The notes beneath the pieces are model-generated. The model was given only the letters and a program-made list of their open reading frames with translations, had not been told where the DNA came from and ran no database searches. A stretch of 55,452 nucleotides of DNA from Caldifarciminota bacterium UBA5631 (GTDB lineage: Bacteria > Hydrothermota > Hydrothermia > UBA1063), in NCBI GenBank assembly GCA_002421425.1, contig DIJZ01000014.1, forward strand, positions 56,893 to 112,344, written 5' to 3'. Numbering within the stretch: the first letter of the stretch is position 1; the number at the start of each line of letters is the position of its first letter. Below, in pieces: positions 42,309 to 50,724 of the stretch. The translations under genes were made by a program, and so were the position numbers.

Positions 42309-43528
42309 TAGTATTCCTCCTTGAGAATTTTTTCGTTTACCTTCTTTACGGCGTCCTTCAGAGCCTGTTCTGGAGTTTTCTGGCCGGAAAGAGCCGCTTC
42401 CATTTCTGCGTTGAACGTTAGTTCAATCTCAGTATAATTGGGATGTGGAGGTCTTGGGGTGGCATACTTCATTTGTTCGATGAAGGTTTTGAGGTAAGGG
42501 TGTTTAGCAGTATCAATGAGGGGAATCGCATCTTCTCTGAGAGGTATCTGGCCGAGTTCGTTTGCCCAGAATGCCTGTATTTCAGGAGTCAGAAGAAACT
42601 TCATAAACTTTAAGGCTAAATCTTTCGTCTCCTTATGGAAAATAACCATGTTTGTGCCCCCGACGGTGGTTGCTGAACCAGCCGGCCCCGCAGGAACAAG
42701 AGCTACTCCAAAAGGTACACCTGCATCGGTCAAAGACTTTATTGACCACGGACCACTAAATATCATTGCATACTTCCTGTTCCTGAATCCTGCGTCGGGG
42801 TTAATAGCACCTGCCTGCCAGGCTCCTCCTTCAATTTTGTACTTTCGGTACAGGTTAACCTTAAGGGCAAACGCAGAAACTGCTTCCGGAGAATCCAGGA
42901 GGCAGGTTTTTCCATCTTCTGTCAAAAAACCTGCGCCATATGAGAAAAAGAATGGAAATGTCCACCAGAGTGAGTTATTCATACCAAAGGCAAAGACTCT
43001 GCCATCCGTGATCTTCTTACCGATTTCAACAAATTGCTCCCATGTTTTAGGAGGTTCCTTTATTCCTTTGTCCTTGAATATTTTCCTGTTGTAGAAAAGA
43101 GCGATGCAGGTTGACTGGTCGGGAAGGCCAAAGAATTTTCCTTTGTAGTAGTTTGAGTAAAGTGCCGCCTTGAGGATATGGCCTTTAAGGTCTGAAATCA
43201 GTTCTTCATCAATTGGAAGGATTGCATTCCGGTCTGCAAGTTTTGCTACGAAGGCATAATCAACCCGCGCGATATCCGGTGTGCTCCTTGCAGCGAGAGC
43301 AGTGAGAACTTTCTGCTCCATGCCATCAAAGGGAATTCTCTGGACTTCAATTTCGATACCAGGATTTGCGATTTTGAATCTATCAACTATCTGCATAAAA
43401 ACTTGATGTTCCTCGTCGTTATAACTCTGCCATATCACAAGTTTGTTGCTCTGGCGTGCACCTCTTCTAACGCAAGAAGTGGCAATCATTGCAATAAGAA
43501 TTAATGTTGATAAAACCCACCTTCTCAT
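42308..43528 (-). CDS. Extracellular solute-binding lipoprotein, sugar ABC transporter type
   Basis: The 406-residue protein has a lipobox (IATSC, Cys19) and the fold of family 1 solute-binding proteins: LVIWQSYNDEEHQVFMQIV, FKIANPGIEIEVQRIPFDG, FGLPDQSTCIALFYNRKIF and KFMKFLLTPEIQAFWA. Such proteins catch sugars or glycerol phosphates for an ABC permease. No permease or ATPase gene is adjacent, so partners must lie elsewhere. ATG at 43528 has GGAGG 5 nt upstream; a GTG at 43534 overlaps that site and is rejected. Confidence 0.9.
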   Translation of the reverse strand: MRRWVLSTLILIAMIATSCVRRGARQSNKLVIWQSYNDEEHQVFMQIVDRFKIANPGIEIEVQRIPFDGMEQKVLTALAARSTPDIARVDYAFVAKLADRNAILPIDEELISDLKGHILKAALYSNYYKGKFFGLPDQSTCIALFYNRKIFKDKGIKEPPKTWEQFVEIGKKITDGRVFAFGMNNSLWWTFPFFFSYGAGFLTEDGKTCLLDSPEAVSAFALKVNLYRKYKIEGGAWQAGAINPDAGFRNRKYAMIFSGPWSIKSLTDAGVPFGVALVPAGPAGSATTVGGTNMVIFHKETKDLALKFMKFLLTPEIQAFWANELGQIPLREDAIPLIDTAKHPYLKTFIEQMKYATPRPPHPNYTEIELTFNAEMEAALSGQKTPEQALKDAVKKVNEKILKEEY

Positions 43529-43544
43529 ATTCACCTCCGCAATA

Positions 43545-43572
43545 ATTTTAACGAAGATTGTTCAAAATTCAA
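43545..43572 (-). promoter_or_regulatory. Promoter of the solute-binding lipoprotein operon
   Basis: On the minus strand TTGAAT, 16 nt spacer, TAAAAT, about 16 nt before the ATG and with a GGAGG ribosome-binding site in the leader. Confidence 0.6.
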
Positions 43573-43595
43573 AGTATATTCTCTGACAAAAATTT

Positions 43596-43620
43596 GGGGG
43601 CGGGCCAGAGGCCCGCCCCC
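43596..43620 (-). terminator. Intrinsic terminator of the sorting-domain protein gene
   Basis: An 11-bp stem (GGGGGCGGGCC with GGCCCGCCCCC) with a 3-nt loop is followed on the minus strand by AAATTTTTG. It lies 24 nt after the stop codon of the gene at 43645. Confidence 0.85.
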
Positions 43621-43644
43621 TTAAGTTTTCTCTATTTATTAAGC

Positions 43645-45162
43645 TTATTGTGTTATGATTATCTTCTTCGTTCCCCTTGCTGTTTTGCCTGTAATTTGTA
43701 TGAAGTAAACTCCTGATGATAGACCGGCAGTTTTGATTTCGTATTCTTCAGAGCCTTCTGGTATTTCAAAGCTCTTTAATATGCGGCCATCTACGGATAT
43801 TAGATTTCCTGTAACTTTGTCATTAATTGGGTTCTGAAATTGCAGTCTAATTTTGTTTGCTGAAGTTGAGGTCACAACGAAGTTGAGAACTTCAGAGGAA
43901 GTTGGAGTTTCATTCACTCCAACTGCGTTCATATTGTCCACAAGGATGTAAGTGCTATCATATAGGAAGAGATAAGGTGGTACAAAGTGCCAGAAATCAT
44001 AAGGCCATATAATTGCTGGAATTGCAAGCCCAGATCTATTGGAAAGCCTCGGATAGTAATTGTAATTTCCTAGGTTGCCGATGTGGAACGATGAGGGTCT
44101 CTGGTCGGATACGAGAACAGGGTCATACCAGATCATTGAGGTTCCTGAACATGAGGATTCTGTGAAGTATACGTTATAACCTCTTAGGAAGACCGTATTG
44201 AAACCTCGTAAGTACGGAGGAACCCACCACCATTTAGTGTAAGGAGCCCATTCGGTAGAATCGGCAGTGTTGTAAGGGAAGTCGTAAGTCGTAAATGTCG
44301 TGAAATAATCAGTACTGAAGGCATATTTCAAGTCATTTCCAACCTGATAGATTGCAATCCCATATCCTCCAGGACCTACACTCAAAGAGGGGTTTGTCTC
44401 GTCTATGGAAGATTCAGATGCAATAGATAGTAAGTATGAGAATTCAAAAATGTTTGATGTGTCCTTAAAGACATAACAATAGACGTCATTGTCATTTGTG
44501 CTTCTATCCGTTCTAGCATAAGTAGCATACATGATAATCGTGTCACCTTGCAACCTCAGATCCAAATCTCTATATGTTCTATAGAATGTTGAATTACCCC
44601 AAAAAGTCGTATAGACACGTTGGAAGGCAGCATAGTTAATTGACCTGAAGACTTTTAATGAATCATAGGATGCGTTCCTGGTATTAGCTATTAGATATAT
44701 GTATTTGTCAGAACCTCTTGTAATTGTTTCTATGAAACCTGCAATTGCTGAATCCGGAGGAATTACAACTGTCGCACCACCTAAGTAAGCGGTTAATTCT
44801 ACATCGTAAACAAGGTAGTACAAATACCCGTCTGCGCCTAGCCAGAGTAAAAATAGGTTTTCATTATCATAGGCTAATCTGACATCTTTTACCTTGTGTC
44901 CTGTCCAGTAAATCGGAAATCTCAATGTCCAGTTTTGTCCATTATCCCTCGATTGATAAAGGTTGATGTATCCATCGGCATTATTAACATTATATGCCAC
45001 GGCAACTATCATATTTGTATCAGTCGGCCAGACTATGTCGTACGCGACAGGGTATTGACCTGCACTGCTGCGCAAAGTATCAACTATGACATCATTTCCC
45101 CATCCCCACAGGAGGGATGGTATCAGTACCATCAGTGCACCCACCCATTTTAATCCCTTCAT
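43645..45162 (-). CDS. Secreted beta-propeller-like protein with Por/type-IX-like sorting domain
   Basis: The 505-residue protein has a signal peptide (MKGLKWVGALMVLIPSLLWG) and a long beta-rich part with a BNR-like repeat (SRDNGQNWT near residue 70), resembling sialidase-type propellers. The last 75 residues match the C-terminal sorting domain of Bacteroidetes-type secretion: ISVDGRILKSFEIP, LSSGVYFIQITG and a basic/Thr-rich tail. The substrate is unknown. It has its own promoter, a long leader of about 68 nt, a GGAGG ribosome-binding site and a terminator, so it is monocistronic. Confidence 0.75.
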   Translation of the reverse strand: MKGLKWVGALMVLIPSLLWGWGNDVIVDTLRSSAGQYPVAYDIVWPTDTNMIVAVAYNVNNADGYINLYQSRDNGQNWTLRFPIYWTGHKVKDVRLAYDNENLFLLWLGADGYLYYLVYDVELTAYLGGATVVIPPDSAIAGFIETITRGSDKYIYLIANTRNASYDSLKVFRSINYAAFQRVYTTFWGNSTFYRTYRDLDLRLQGDTIIMYATYARTDRSTNDNDVYCYVFKDTSNIFEFSYLLSIASESSIDETNPSLSVGPGGYGIAIYQVGNDLKYAFSTDYFTTFTTYDFPYNTADSTEWAPYTKWWWVPPYLRGFNTVFLRGYNVYFTESSCSGTSMIWYDPVLVSDQRPSSFHIGNLGNYNYYPRLSNRSGLAIPAIIWPYDFWHFVPPYLFLYDSTYILVDNMNAVGVNETPTSSEVLNFVVTSTSANKIRLQFQNPINDKVTGNLISVDGRILKSFEIPEGSEEYEIKTAGLSSGVYFIQITGKTARGTKKIIITQ

Positions 45163-45236
45163 TTTGCCTCCTTTGTTTTCACTCTTTTACATAGGCGCTA
45201 ATCAGCCATTTTCCACGATGTATCAGAGCATACTAA

Positions 45237-45265
45237 ATAATATTTCAATCTTAGAATTTTGTCAA
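45237..45265 (-). promoter_or_regulatory. Promoter of the sorting-domain protein gene
   Basis: On the minus strand a perfect TTGACA, 17 nt spacer, TATTAT. The transcript would have a leader of about 68 nt; I see no known riboswitch in it. Confidence 0.75.
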
Positions 45266-45337
45266 GAGTTATACGTGGATATTCTCAGAAAGAGAATGTT
45301 ACGATGAATTTTTTGCTAAGAATCATAAGTAAAAGAA

Positions 45338-45357
45338 GGGCTGCCCGAAGGCAGCCC
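45338..45357 (-). terminator. Intrinsic terminator of the serA operon
   Basis: On the minus strand GGGCTGCC-TTCG-GGCAGCCC, an 8-bp stem with a UUCG tetraloop, is followed by TTCTTTTA. It lies 23 nt after the serA stop codon. Confidence 0.85.
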
Positions 45358-45380
45358 CCCTGGGTGTGAATCATCTTAAT

Positions 45381-46292
45381 CTATTTACCTGAGAGAAAAT
45401 CCTTTACCTTGTTTACAAGTGCCATGCCGACTCTCGATTGCCCTTCGAAGGTGCTCGCACCGATATGTGGAGTGCATATTACGCTTGGATGCTGTATGAG
45501 TTCGTTGTGAGCAGGATCTTCTGGGGGTTCGACTTCAAATACGTCAAGGGCCGCACCCCTTACCTTTCCAGATTTCAAGGCTTCTAAGAGTGCTTTTTCG
45601 TCGACAACTCCGCCTCTTGCGACATTTACTATGAACACCCCATCCTTCATTTTGCCGAAAGCCTCTTTGTTTACTATATATTTTGTTTCCGGAGTTAGCG
45701 GTAGGTGAATTGAAATAAAGTCTGATTGGGCATACAGCTCGTCTAAGGTAACTCGTTTTGCATATTCGTCCTGGAACTCGTGTCTCCTGTAGGCTATTAC
45801 ATTCATACTGAGTGCCTTTGCCCTTTTTGCCAGTTCATGTCCGATCCTTCCGTAGCCGAGAATTCCAAGGGTCTTACCTCCAAGCTCCCAGCCTTCCAGT
45901 TCCTTCTTTTCCCAGAGTCCATTTTTGATTCCAGAAGTGCCGCGAACGATATGTCTTGCGAGGGCAAACATAAAACCGAGGGCAAGTTCGGCCACAGATG
46001 CAGAGGCAGCCTCAGGCGTGTTGTCAACTCTTATTCCCTTTGCCTTTGCACCTTCCACGTCAATGTTGTCAAGTCCAACACCGCCCCTTAGAATCAGTTT
46101 GCAATTCTTAAGAGCTTCCAGGACGGGTCCTTTAACTTTAGTGGCACTTCTAACGATCACAATGTCGGCATCAACGAGATGTGCTGGTAGTTCTTCCTTT
46201 GGTAGAGAGCTTAAATCGGCTACCTCCACGGGCAGCTTTTTCATCTCGTCAATAGCGCTCTTTTCCATTTTATCGCAGATTGCGACTTTCAT
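45381..46292 (-). CDS. serA: D-3-phosphoglycerate dehydrogenase, short form
   Basis: The 303-residue enzyme oxidises 3-phosphoglycerate in the first step of serine synthesis. The Rossmann motif LGILGYGRIGHELAK is near 144-158; the catalytic Arg, Glu and His lie in NVARGGVVDE, near FEVEPPEDP and in TPHIGAST. The C-terminal regulatory domains (ACT, ASB) of longer enzymes are missing, so feedback by serine through ACT is not expected. It follows the class-V aminotransferase by 12 nt and has GGAGG before the ATG. Confidence 0.92.
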   Translation of the reverse strand: MKVAICDKMEKSAIDEMKKLPVEVADLSSLPKEELPAHLVDADIVIVRSATKVKGPVLEALKNCKLILRGGVGLDNIDVEGAKAKGIRVDNTPEAASASVAELALGFMFALARHIVRGTSGIKNGLWEKKELEGWELGGKTLGILGYGRIGHELAKRAKALSMNVIAYRRHEFQDEYAKRVTLDELYAQSDFISIHLPLTPETKYIVNKEAFGKMKDGVFIVNVARGGVVDEKALLEALKSGKVRGAALDVFEVEPPEDPAHNELIQHPSVICTPHIGASTFEGQSRVGMALVNKVKDFLSGK

Positions 46293-46304
46293 AATTATAC
46301 CTCC

Positions 46305-47378
46305 TTATTTGAGGCCCCAGATTTCGTCTATTGCCGCGAGGAGTCCCTTGGTCTCTTCGGATGTGAGGTCGCCCATATGACCAATTCTAAACGTGATATC
46401 TTTTAGTTTACCGTAGCCGTTGGCTATTCTGTATCCTTTTGCCTCAAGCTGTTTGTTAAGATCAGGTATTGAATATCCTTTTGGATTGTTTATCACTGAA
46501 ACCGTTGGTGACCAGTAACCTTTTTCCGGGAACATGCCAAACCCTCTTGCATGTGCCCATTCCTGGCACAACCTTGCCATTTCCTGATGTCTTTTTACCC
46601 TATTATCCATCCCTTCCTTCAGTATTCTATCCAGCTGGAAATCCAGGGCGTACAGAAGCGAAACAGCCGGGGTCGCAGGAGTTTCCTTTGATTCCTGATA
46701 TTTCTTCAAGTAAGCTACAAAATCAAAGTAGTGTCCTCTGCCCTTAACAGTTTTTGCTCTTTCATGAGCCTTTTCACTAATAACGGTAACGGTAAGTCCG
46801 GGAGGCATTGCAAAGCATTTCTGTACACTGGCGAAGATTACATCAATTCCCCATTCGTCAATGTTCAAAGGTGCGCCCATCATCGCACTAACCGCATCAA
46901 CAGCAAAGATAACATCAGGATATTTTTTCATCACTTTCGCAACTTCTTCCAGTGGATTAAGAACACCAGTGGAAGTTTCGTTATAGGTATATAGCAGTGT
47001 ATCATACTTACCCGTTTTCAGCTTCTCTTCAATCATCTCTGGTTTGACCGGCTTACCCCAATCAACAGTAATTACATCGCCTTCTTTGTCACACTCTCCA
47101 ACTAGTTTGAACCACCTTTCAGAGAATGATCCGCAGGATGTGCCAAGGGCCCTTTCTTTAACACAGTTCCTTATGGTACCCTCCATTACACCCGTGGCGG
47201 AAGATGTGAAAAGAACGACGTGATTCTGAGTATTCAAGGCTTTTTTAACTTTTTCGATTACGCCTTCGTATAGGGTCTGGAATTCTTTTCCCCTATGGGA
47301 AATCATTGGTCTTACCTGAGCTTTGAGCACTTCTTCCCTGACCTCAGTGGGTCCGGGGTTGAAGAGTAACCGTCCCAT
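46305..47378 (-). CDS. Class-V aminotransferase, probable serine-pathway transaminase
   Basis: The 357-residue PLP enzyme has LFNPGPTEVREEVL at the N-terminus, FTSSATGVMEG (phosphate-binding loop), DAVSAMMG and the PLP lysine in ASVQKCFAMPPG. It belongs to the serine-pyruvate/alanine-glyoxylate group rather than classic SerC. Because it precedes serA in the same operon, it most likely supplies the phosphoserine transaminase step. ATG at 47378 has AAGGAGG upstream; the longer frame to 47435 crosses the promoter and is rejected. Confidence 0.85.
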   Translation of the reverse strand: MGRLLFNPGPTEVREEVLKAQVRPMISHRGKEFQTLYEGVIEKVKKALNTQNHVVLFTSSATGVMEGTIRNCVKERALGTSCGSFSERWFKLVGECDKEGDVITVDWGKPVKPEMIEEKLKTGKYDTLLYTYNETSTGVLNPLEEVAKVMKKYPDVIFAVDAVSAMMGAPLNIDEWGIDVIFASVQKCFAMPPGLTVTVISEKAHERAKTVKGRGHYFDFVAYLKKYQESKETPATPAVSLLYALDFQLDRILKEGMDNRVKRHQEMARLCQEWAHARGFGMFPEKGYWSPTVSVINNPKGYSIPDLNKQLEAKGYRIANGYGKLKDITFRIGHMGDLTSEETKGLLAAIDEIWGLK

Positions 47379-47410
47379 ACAACCTCCTTGTTTAAATGAA
47401 CCTTTGAAAT

Positions 47411-47439
47411 ATAATAATCGTGAACTTACAAACATTCAA
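47411..47439 (-). promoter_or_regulatory. Promoter of the aminotransferase-serA operon
   Basis: On the minus strand TTGAAT, 17 nt spacer, TATTAT, about 33 nt before the ATG. Confidence 0.7.
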
Positions 47440-47482
47440 GTTATAAATGATTTATGAATCGATGAGAACCTGCCTCAGGCAT

Positions 47483-47488
47483 TATAAT
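47483..47488 (+). promoter_or_regulatory. -10 element of the DUF2207-like gene
   Basis: A perfect TATAAT lies 17 nt before ATG 47506, with AAGG in the short leader. The -35 region is poor. Confidence 0.4.
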
Positions 47489-47505
47489 TTTCCAAGGGAT
47501 AAGGT

Positions 47506-48741
47506 ATGAGACTTAGATGGTTGAGGATGTTGCAAGGTTACGAGCAAAGGGAGAAAGCTGTCCCACGTACCTTTCAGATGTTGGTGATGGGTCTTTTTGC
47601 ATATTTCATCGTAAATACACTGGGACTTTCCGGTTTTAGACTTATATCTATTCTTGTTATCGCCGCAGGCTTTGCGGTTTCGTATGTGTTGGCGCTTCAG
47701 GATTCGAATCCCGCCTACGTTTTCTTCTACATTTTTTTGATGCCACTCTTCTTCTTCCGCAGTGTAATTCCTGCCGCAGGTTTGATGGCCTTTTCAGGTT
47801 TTATTCTACTAGCTTTGTTCTGGATCTTTTTTGAGCCCGGGCCAGTTACGGTGGTTACTGATTATAGGATTCCAGAAGAAACAACCCCTGCCGAATCTGC
47901 GTTTCTGCTTTCCCGCGATATAGGTCCACAGGAACTCGTTGCCACAATTTTTAGCCTTATGAGACGGGGATACCTTAAGGTTGGTGAGGAAGGTGGGCGA
48001 ATAATGTTTTATAAAACGGCTGAATATGAGAACGATCTTACACTGCTGTCCTATGAGAAATTTACTCTGGACAGGCTTTTTATGATGCCGAACATAGATA
48101 TTATGATGCAGACTGGAATTGTATATTCCTGTGATCAATTTCCTGATAAAATTGATAGTGAACTTGTGATGAAAAATTTAAGCGACTGGGCGGACAACTT
48201 CAGGACGTTACTCCTTGATAGTTTGAGAAAGGAAAAACCAGTTTTGAGCCCAGTTTCCTTTGAAACAAAGCCTGTCTTTATGGTGATCGCTGGTGTATAT
48301 CTCCTTGCAGGAATTACAAGCCTTGGTATCAAGGGTTCGAGAGGATCACCGAACAATTTTGCACATTTTGTTTTTCTGATGGAGCCTTTTATGATGGCGG
48401 TTCTGTCACTAGTTTTTGCCTTTGTCCCGATACTGCCACTAACTCGCTTTGGAAAAGAAATCTACGCAAAAGTCCTCGGATTCAGGGAGTTTATGAGGAG
48501 GGTGGAAAAACCAAGGCTTATTTGGCTACTGAACGAGGAAAAGATGGATGTCTTTGAACTGCTAAATTACCTTTATGCGCTAAATCTTTTGAGTCCCCTG
48601 GAATGGGCTCTGGAATTTGTTAAGGGGAAGGGGAATAATGAACAAGCGTTGCTGTTTACAAAGATGTTGAAAGAGGTTCATTTTCAGTGGGGAAGGGGTA
48701 AGAACTTACGGCAGGAACAGATCAAATATAGATTTCTCTAA
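47506..48741 (+). CDS. Membrane protein related to the C-terminal part of DUF2207
   Basis: The 411-residue protein has membrane segments at about 23-55, 70-110, 252-272 and 287-310. The cytoplasmic parts show TPAESAFLLSRDIGPQELVATIFSLMRRGYLKV (quoted in pieces: TPAESAFLLSR, LVATIFSLMRRGYLKV) and GKEIYAKVLGFREFMRRVEK, which match the C-terminal half of DUF2207/YciQ-type proteins. The N-terminal extracytoplasmic DUF2207 domain is absent. Function unknown. The 3' end overlaps the convergent lptD gene by 36 nt. Confidence 0.65.
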   Translation: MRLRWLRMLQGYEQREKAVPRTFQMLVMGLFAYFIVNTLGLSGFRLISILVIAAGFAVSYVLALQDSNPAYVFFYIFLMPLFFFRSVIPAAGLMAFSGFILLALFWIFFEPGPVTVVTDYRIPEETTPAESAFLLSRDIGPQELVATIFSLMRRGYLKVGEEGGRIMFYKTAEYENDLTLLSYEKFTLDRLFMMPNIDIMMQTGIVYSCDQFPDKIDSELVMKNLSDWADNFRTLLLDSLRKEKPVLSPVSFETKPVFMVIAGVYLLAGITSLGIKGSRGSPNNFAHFVFLMEPFMMAVLSLVFAFVPILPLTRFGKEIYAKVLGFREFMRRVEKPRLIWLLNEEKMDVFELLNYLYALNLLSPLEWALEFVKGKGNNEQALLFTKMLKEVHFQWGRGKNLRQEQIKYRFL

Positions 48742-50724
48742 TTTTACATCGGGGAGCCTCTTTATGTACACCCTGAAATTGTAATCCCAGCGAGAGCCAA
48801 ATCCGCTGTAAGTAAATCTCGCTTCCCAGCAGTGCAAGTCTTTTGAAATTGTGAAGCTTCTTGACACGATCTCCTTTCTCTCTACATCATAACTTCCTGC
48901 AAAATTAATTCTATAACTTTTCCCCAAATCAAAGTCTCCGCTAAAGGACAGTATCTGGCTTGTAAAGTAGCCCTTTGTGAGCGCATAGTTAAGGTTTACG
49001 GTGAGTCTGTTCCTGGAAACAGAATCAGAGAATTGAACCCTCGGAAGCGGGAATCCGAACCTCCATGATACATAGAGTGATGGGTTTATGAACTCTCCCG
49101 TTTCCCTGTAATAGGTGGTTTGAAGCCTTATGGTTACTGGAAGAGATGCAAGGCTGCTAAGACTGAGGCTCCACGCTGAGAAGGGCGTTGCGGAATTCTG
49201 AGAAAGTAGGCTTGCTGATGACGAGACACTGAAGTTTGCGATGTCGATTTTTTTATCTGAAATCATTATGCCAAAGGTATTTGTGGCCGAAATGTTAATT
49301 GAAAGTGCTTTTCTGGAGGATGATGGAATAAAATAAAAGTTTGACGGTGGATTTTTGATTTCGGGTTGGTAATAGATGCTTATTGATGGCTGGAATGTAT
49401 GGGTAAAATACTGAATTTTTGAAATGTCAAAAAGAGTTCTCCCGTAAAGTACAGTTCCGAAGCCCGCGTTCCCACTTATATTTTCTACGAGTGCAGCTTT
49501 ATTGCCCGAAGTATCAGAATCGAGGATTCCGAGAAATCCGTTGGAATTGAAGTTAAAACGAAGGTATTTGAATACTCTAAAACTGTATGAAGCTCCAGCA
49601 TTCAACTTTGCCCCCCATCTTATCGTATCTGCGGAATCCCTTCGTGAGTACTCTCTTAAGAATGAGAGGCTCGAATTTAACCCGAAAGTTCCGATTCTCC
49701 ACTGGGGAAGGCTAAGCTGGAAAGATGGAATTCTTGAAGTTCTATTGCCTGTTCCAAGATTAAGTCTGTCGTCAAAAGTTCCAGAAAATACAATTTTCCC
49801 AAAGTTTTTCGAGAACCCCACATAGCTGGCGAGTTCTCTTTTTAGCCAATTTTCTTTGATATCTGCGTAATCGTTTAGAATTTCATTGTCGGAGAGGTAA
49901 TCTCCGCGTCCAGTAATCCTGAGCCCATTGAAGGGTCCAAGTTCCATATTTCCACTTAAGGTCCAGCGACGCCTCCAGGGGTTCCACTCCTGGGCGGGGG
50001 AATATGAAAAATTGATTTTACCAAATTTGTATTTGTAAAATACAAAGTCGGCTGTTCCTCTAATTCCTCTTTTTTCAAGGAGGTCAAGAGCAACGGTAAG
50101 GTCTGAATAATTGCTTATTACGAAATAGTAAGAGAGATTTTTAAAATACTTGCCATCGGAGGAATTTACGCCAAATCTTGGTACCATGAATCCAGACTTT
50201 CGCTCCTTTGAGAGAGGGAAGATCCAGAATGGAAGGGCAAAAACCGGGACATTATGAACTTCAAGAATTACGGGCTTAACGATGGCCATATTCTTGTGAA
50301 TTACTTTGCTCTCAAGAGATCTGAATCGGTAGTGGGGAGTCTCATCCTCGCAGGTTGTAAATGCACCTTTGCTCACGTATATTGTATCCGTGGAGTCTTT
50401 TGCAACCTTTGTACCGTGAAAAATACCCTTTTCCTGGTTCATTTTGCCGTAGAACGCAAATCCGTTTTTTGTTTGAGTGTTGTAATAAATACTGTCTCCA
50501 ATCAGAGTATCTTTTCCGAAGATCAGTACAGCGTTTCCAAAGGCTTTCATCTGGTCCAGATCTCTAAAGAAAATCAAACTATCGGCATAAAGTTCCGTGC
50601 TTTCCTTCTTGATTTTCACAGAATCTTTCAATATGAATACACTACTGTCTGCAAAATAGAGGAGATACTTCGCCTCAAAGAATAGAGGCGATGCAGTAAA
50701 CAGGGCGAGTAAAATTGCGCTCAA
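48706..50724 (-). CDS. lptD: LPS-assembly protein LptD
   Basis: The 672-residue protein has a hydrophobic N-terminus, an OstA/LptA-like beta-jellyroll (about 20-140; ADSLIFFRDLDQMKAFGNAV) and a large C-terminal beta-barrel. The segment KPVILEVHNVPVFALPFWIF followed by PRFG is characteristic of LptD. The barrel inserts LPS into the outer leaflet. The disulfide cysteine pairs of the E. coli protein are not seen. The start is TTG at 50724, overlapping the phosphohexomutase stop by 4 nt (TTGA). Confidence 0.88.
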   Translation of the reverse strand: MSAILLALFTASPLFFEAKYLLYFADSSVFILKDSVKIKKESTELYADSLIFFRDLDQMKAFGNAVLIFGKDTLIGDSIYYNTQTKNGFAFYGKMNQEKGIFHGTKVAKDSTDTIYVSKGAFTTCEDETPHYRFRSLESKVIHKNMAIVKPVILEVHNVPVFALPFWIFPLSKERKSGFMVPRFGVNSSDGKYFKNLSYYFVISNYSDLTVALDLLEKRGIRGTADFVFYKYKFGKINFSYSPAQEWNPWRRRWTLSGNMELGPFNGLRITGRGDYLSDNEILNDYADIKENWLKRELASYVGFSKNFGKIVFSGTFDDRLNLGTGNRTSRIPSFQLSLPQWRIGTFGLNSSLSFLREYSRRDSADTIRWGAKLNAGASYSFRVFKYLRFNFNSNGFLGILDSDTSGNKAALVENISGNAGFGTVLYGRTLFDISKIQYFTHTFQPSISIYYQPEIKNPPSNFYFIPSSSRKALSINISATNTFGIMISDKKIDIANFSVSSSASLLSQNSATPFSAWSLSLSSLASLPVTIRLQTTYYRETGEFINPSLYVSWRFGFPLPRVQFSDSVSRNRLTVNLNYALTKGYFTSQILSFSGDFDLGKSYRINFAGSYDVERKEIVSRSFTISKDLHCWEARFTYSGFGSRWDYNFRVYIKRLPDVKLEKSIFDLFLP

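Noticed and set aside
45163..45236. Riboswitch in the 68-nt leader of the sorting-domain protein gene.
   Set aside because: No recognisable conserved riboswitch motif or strong structure by eye.
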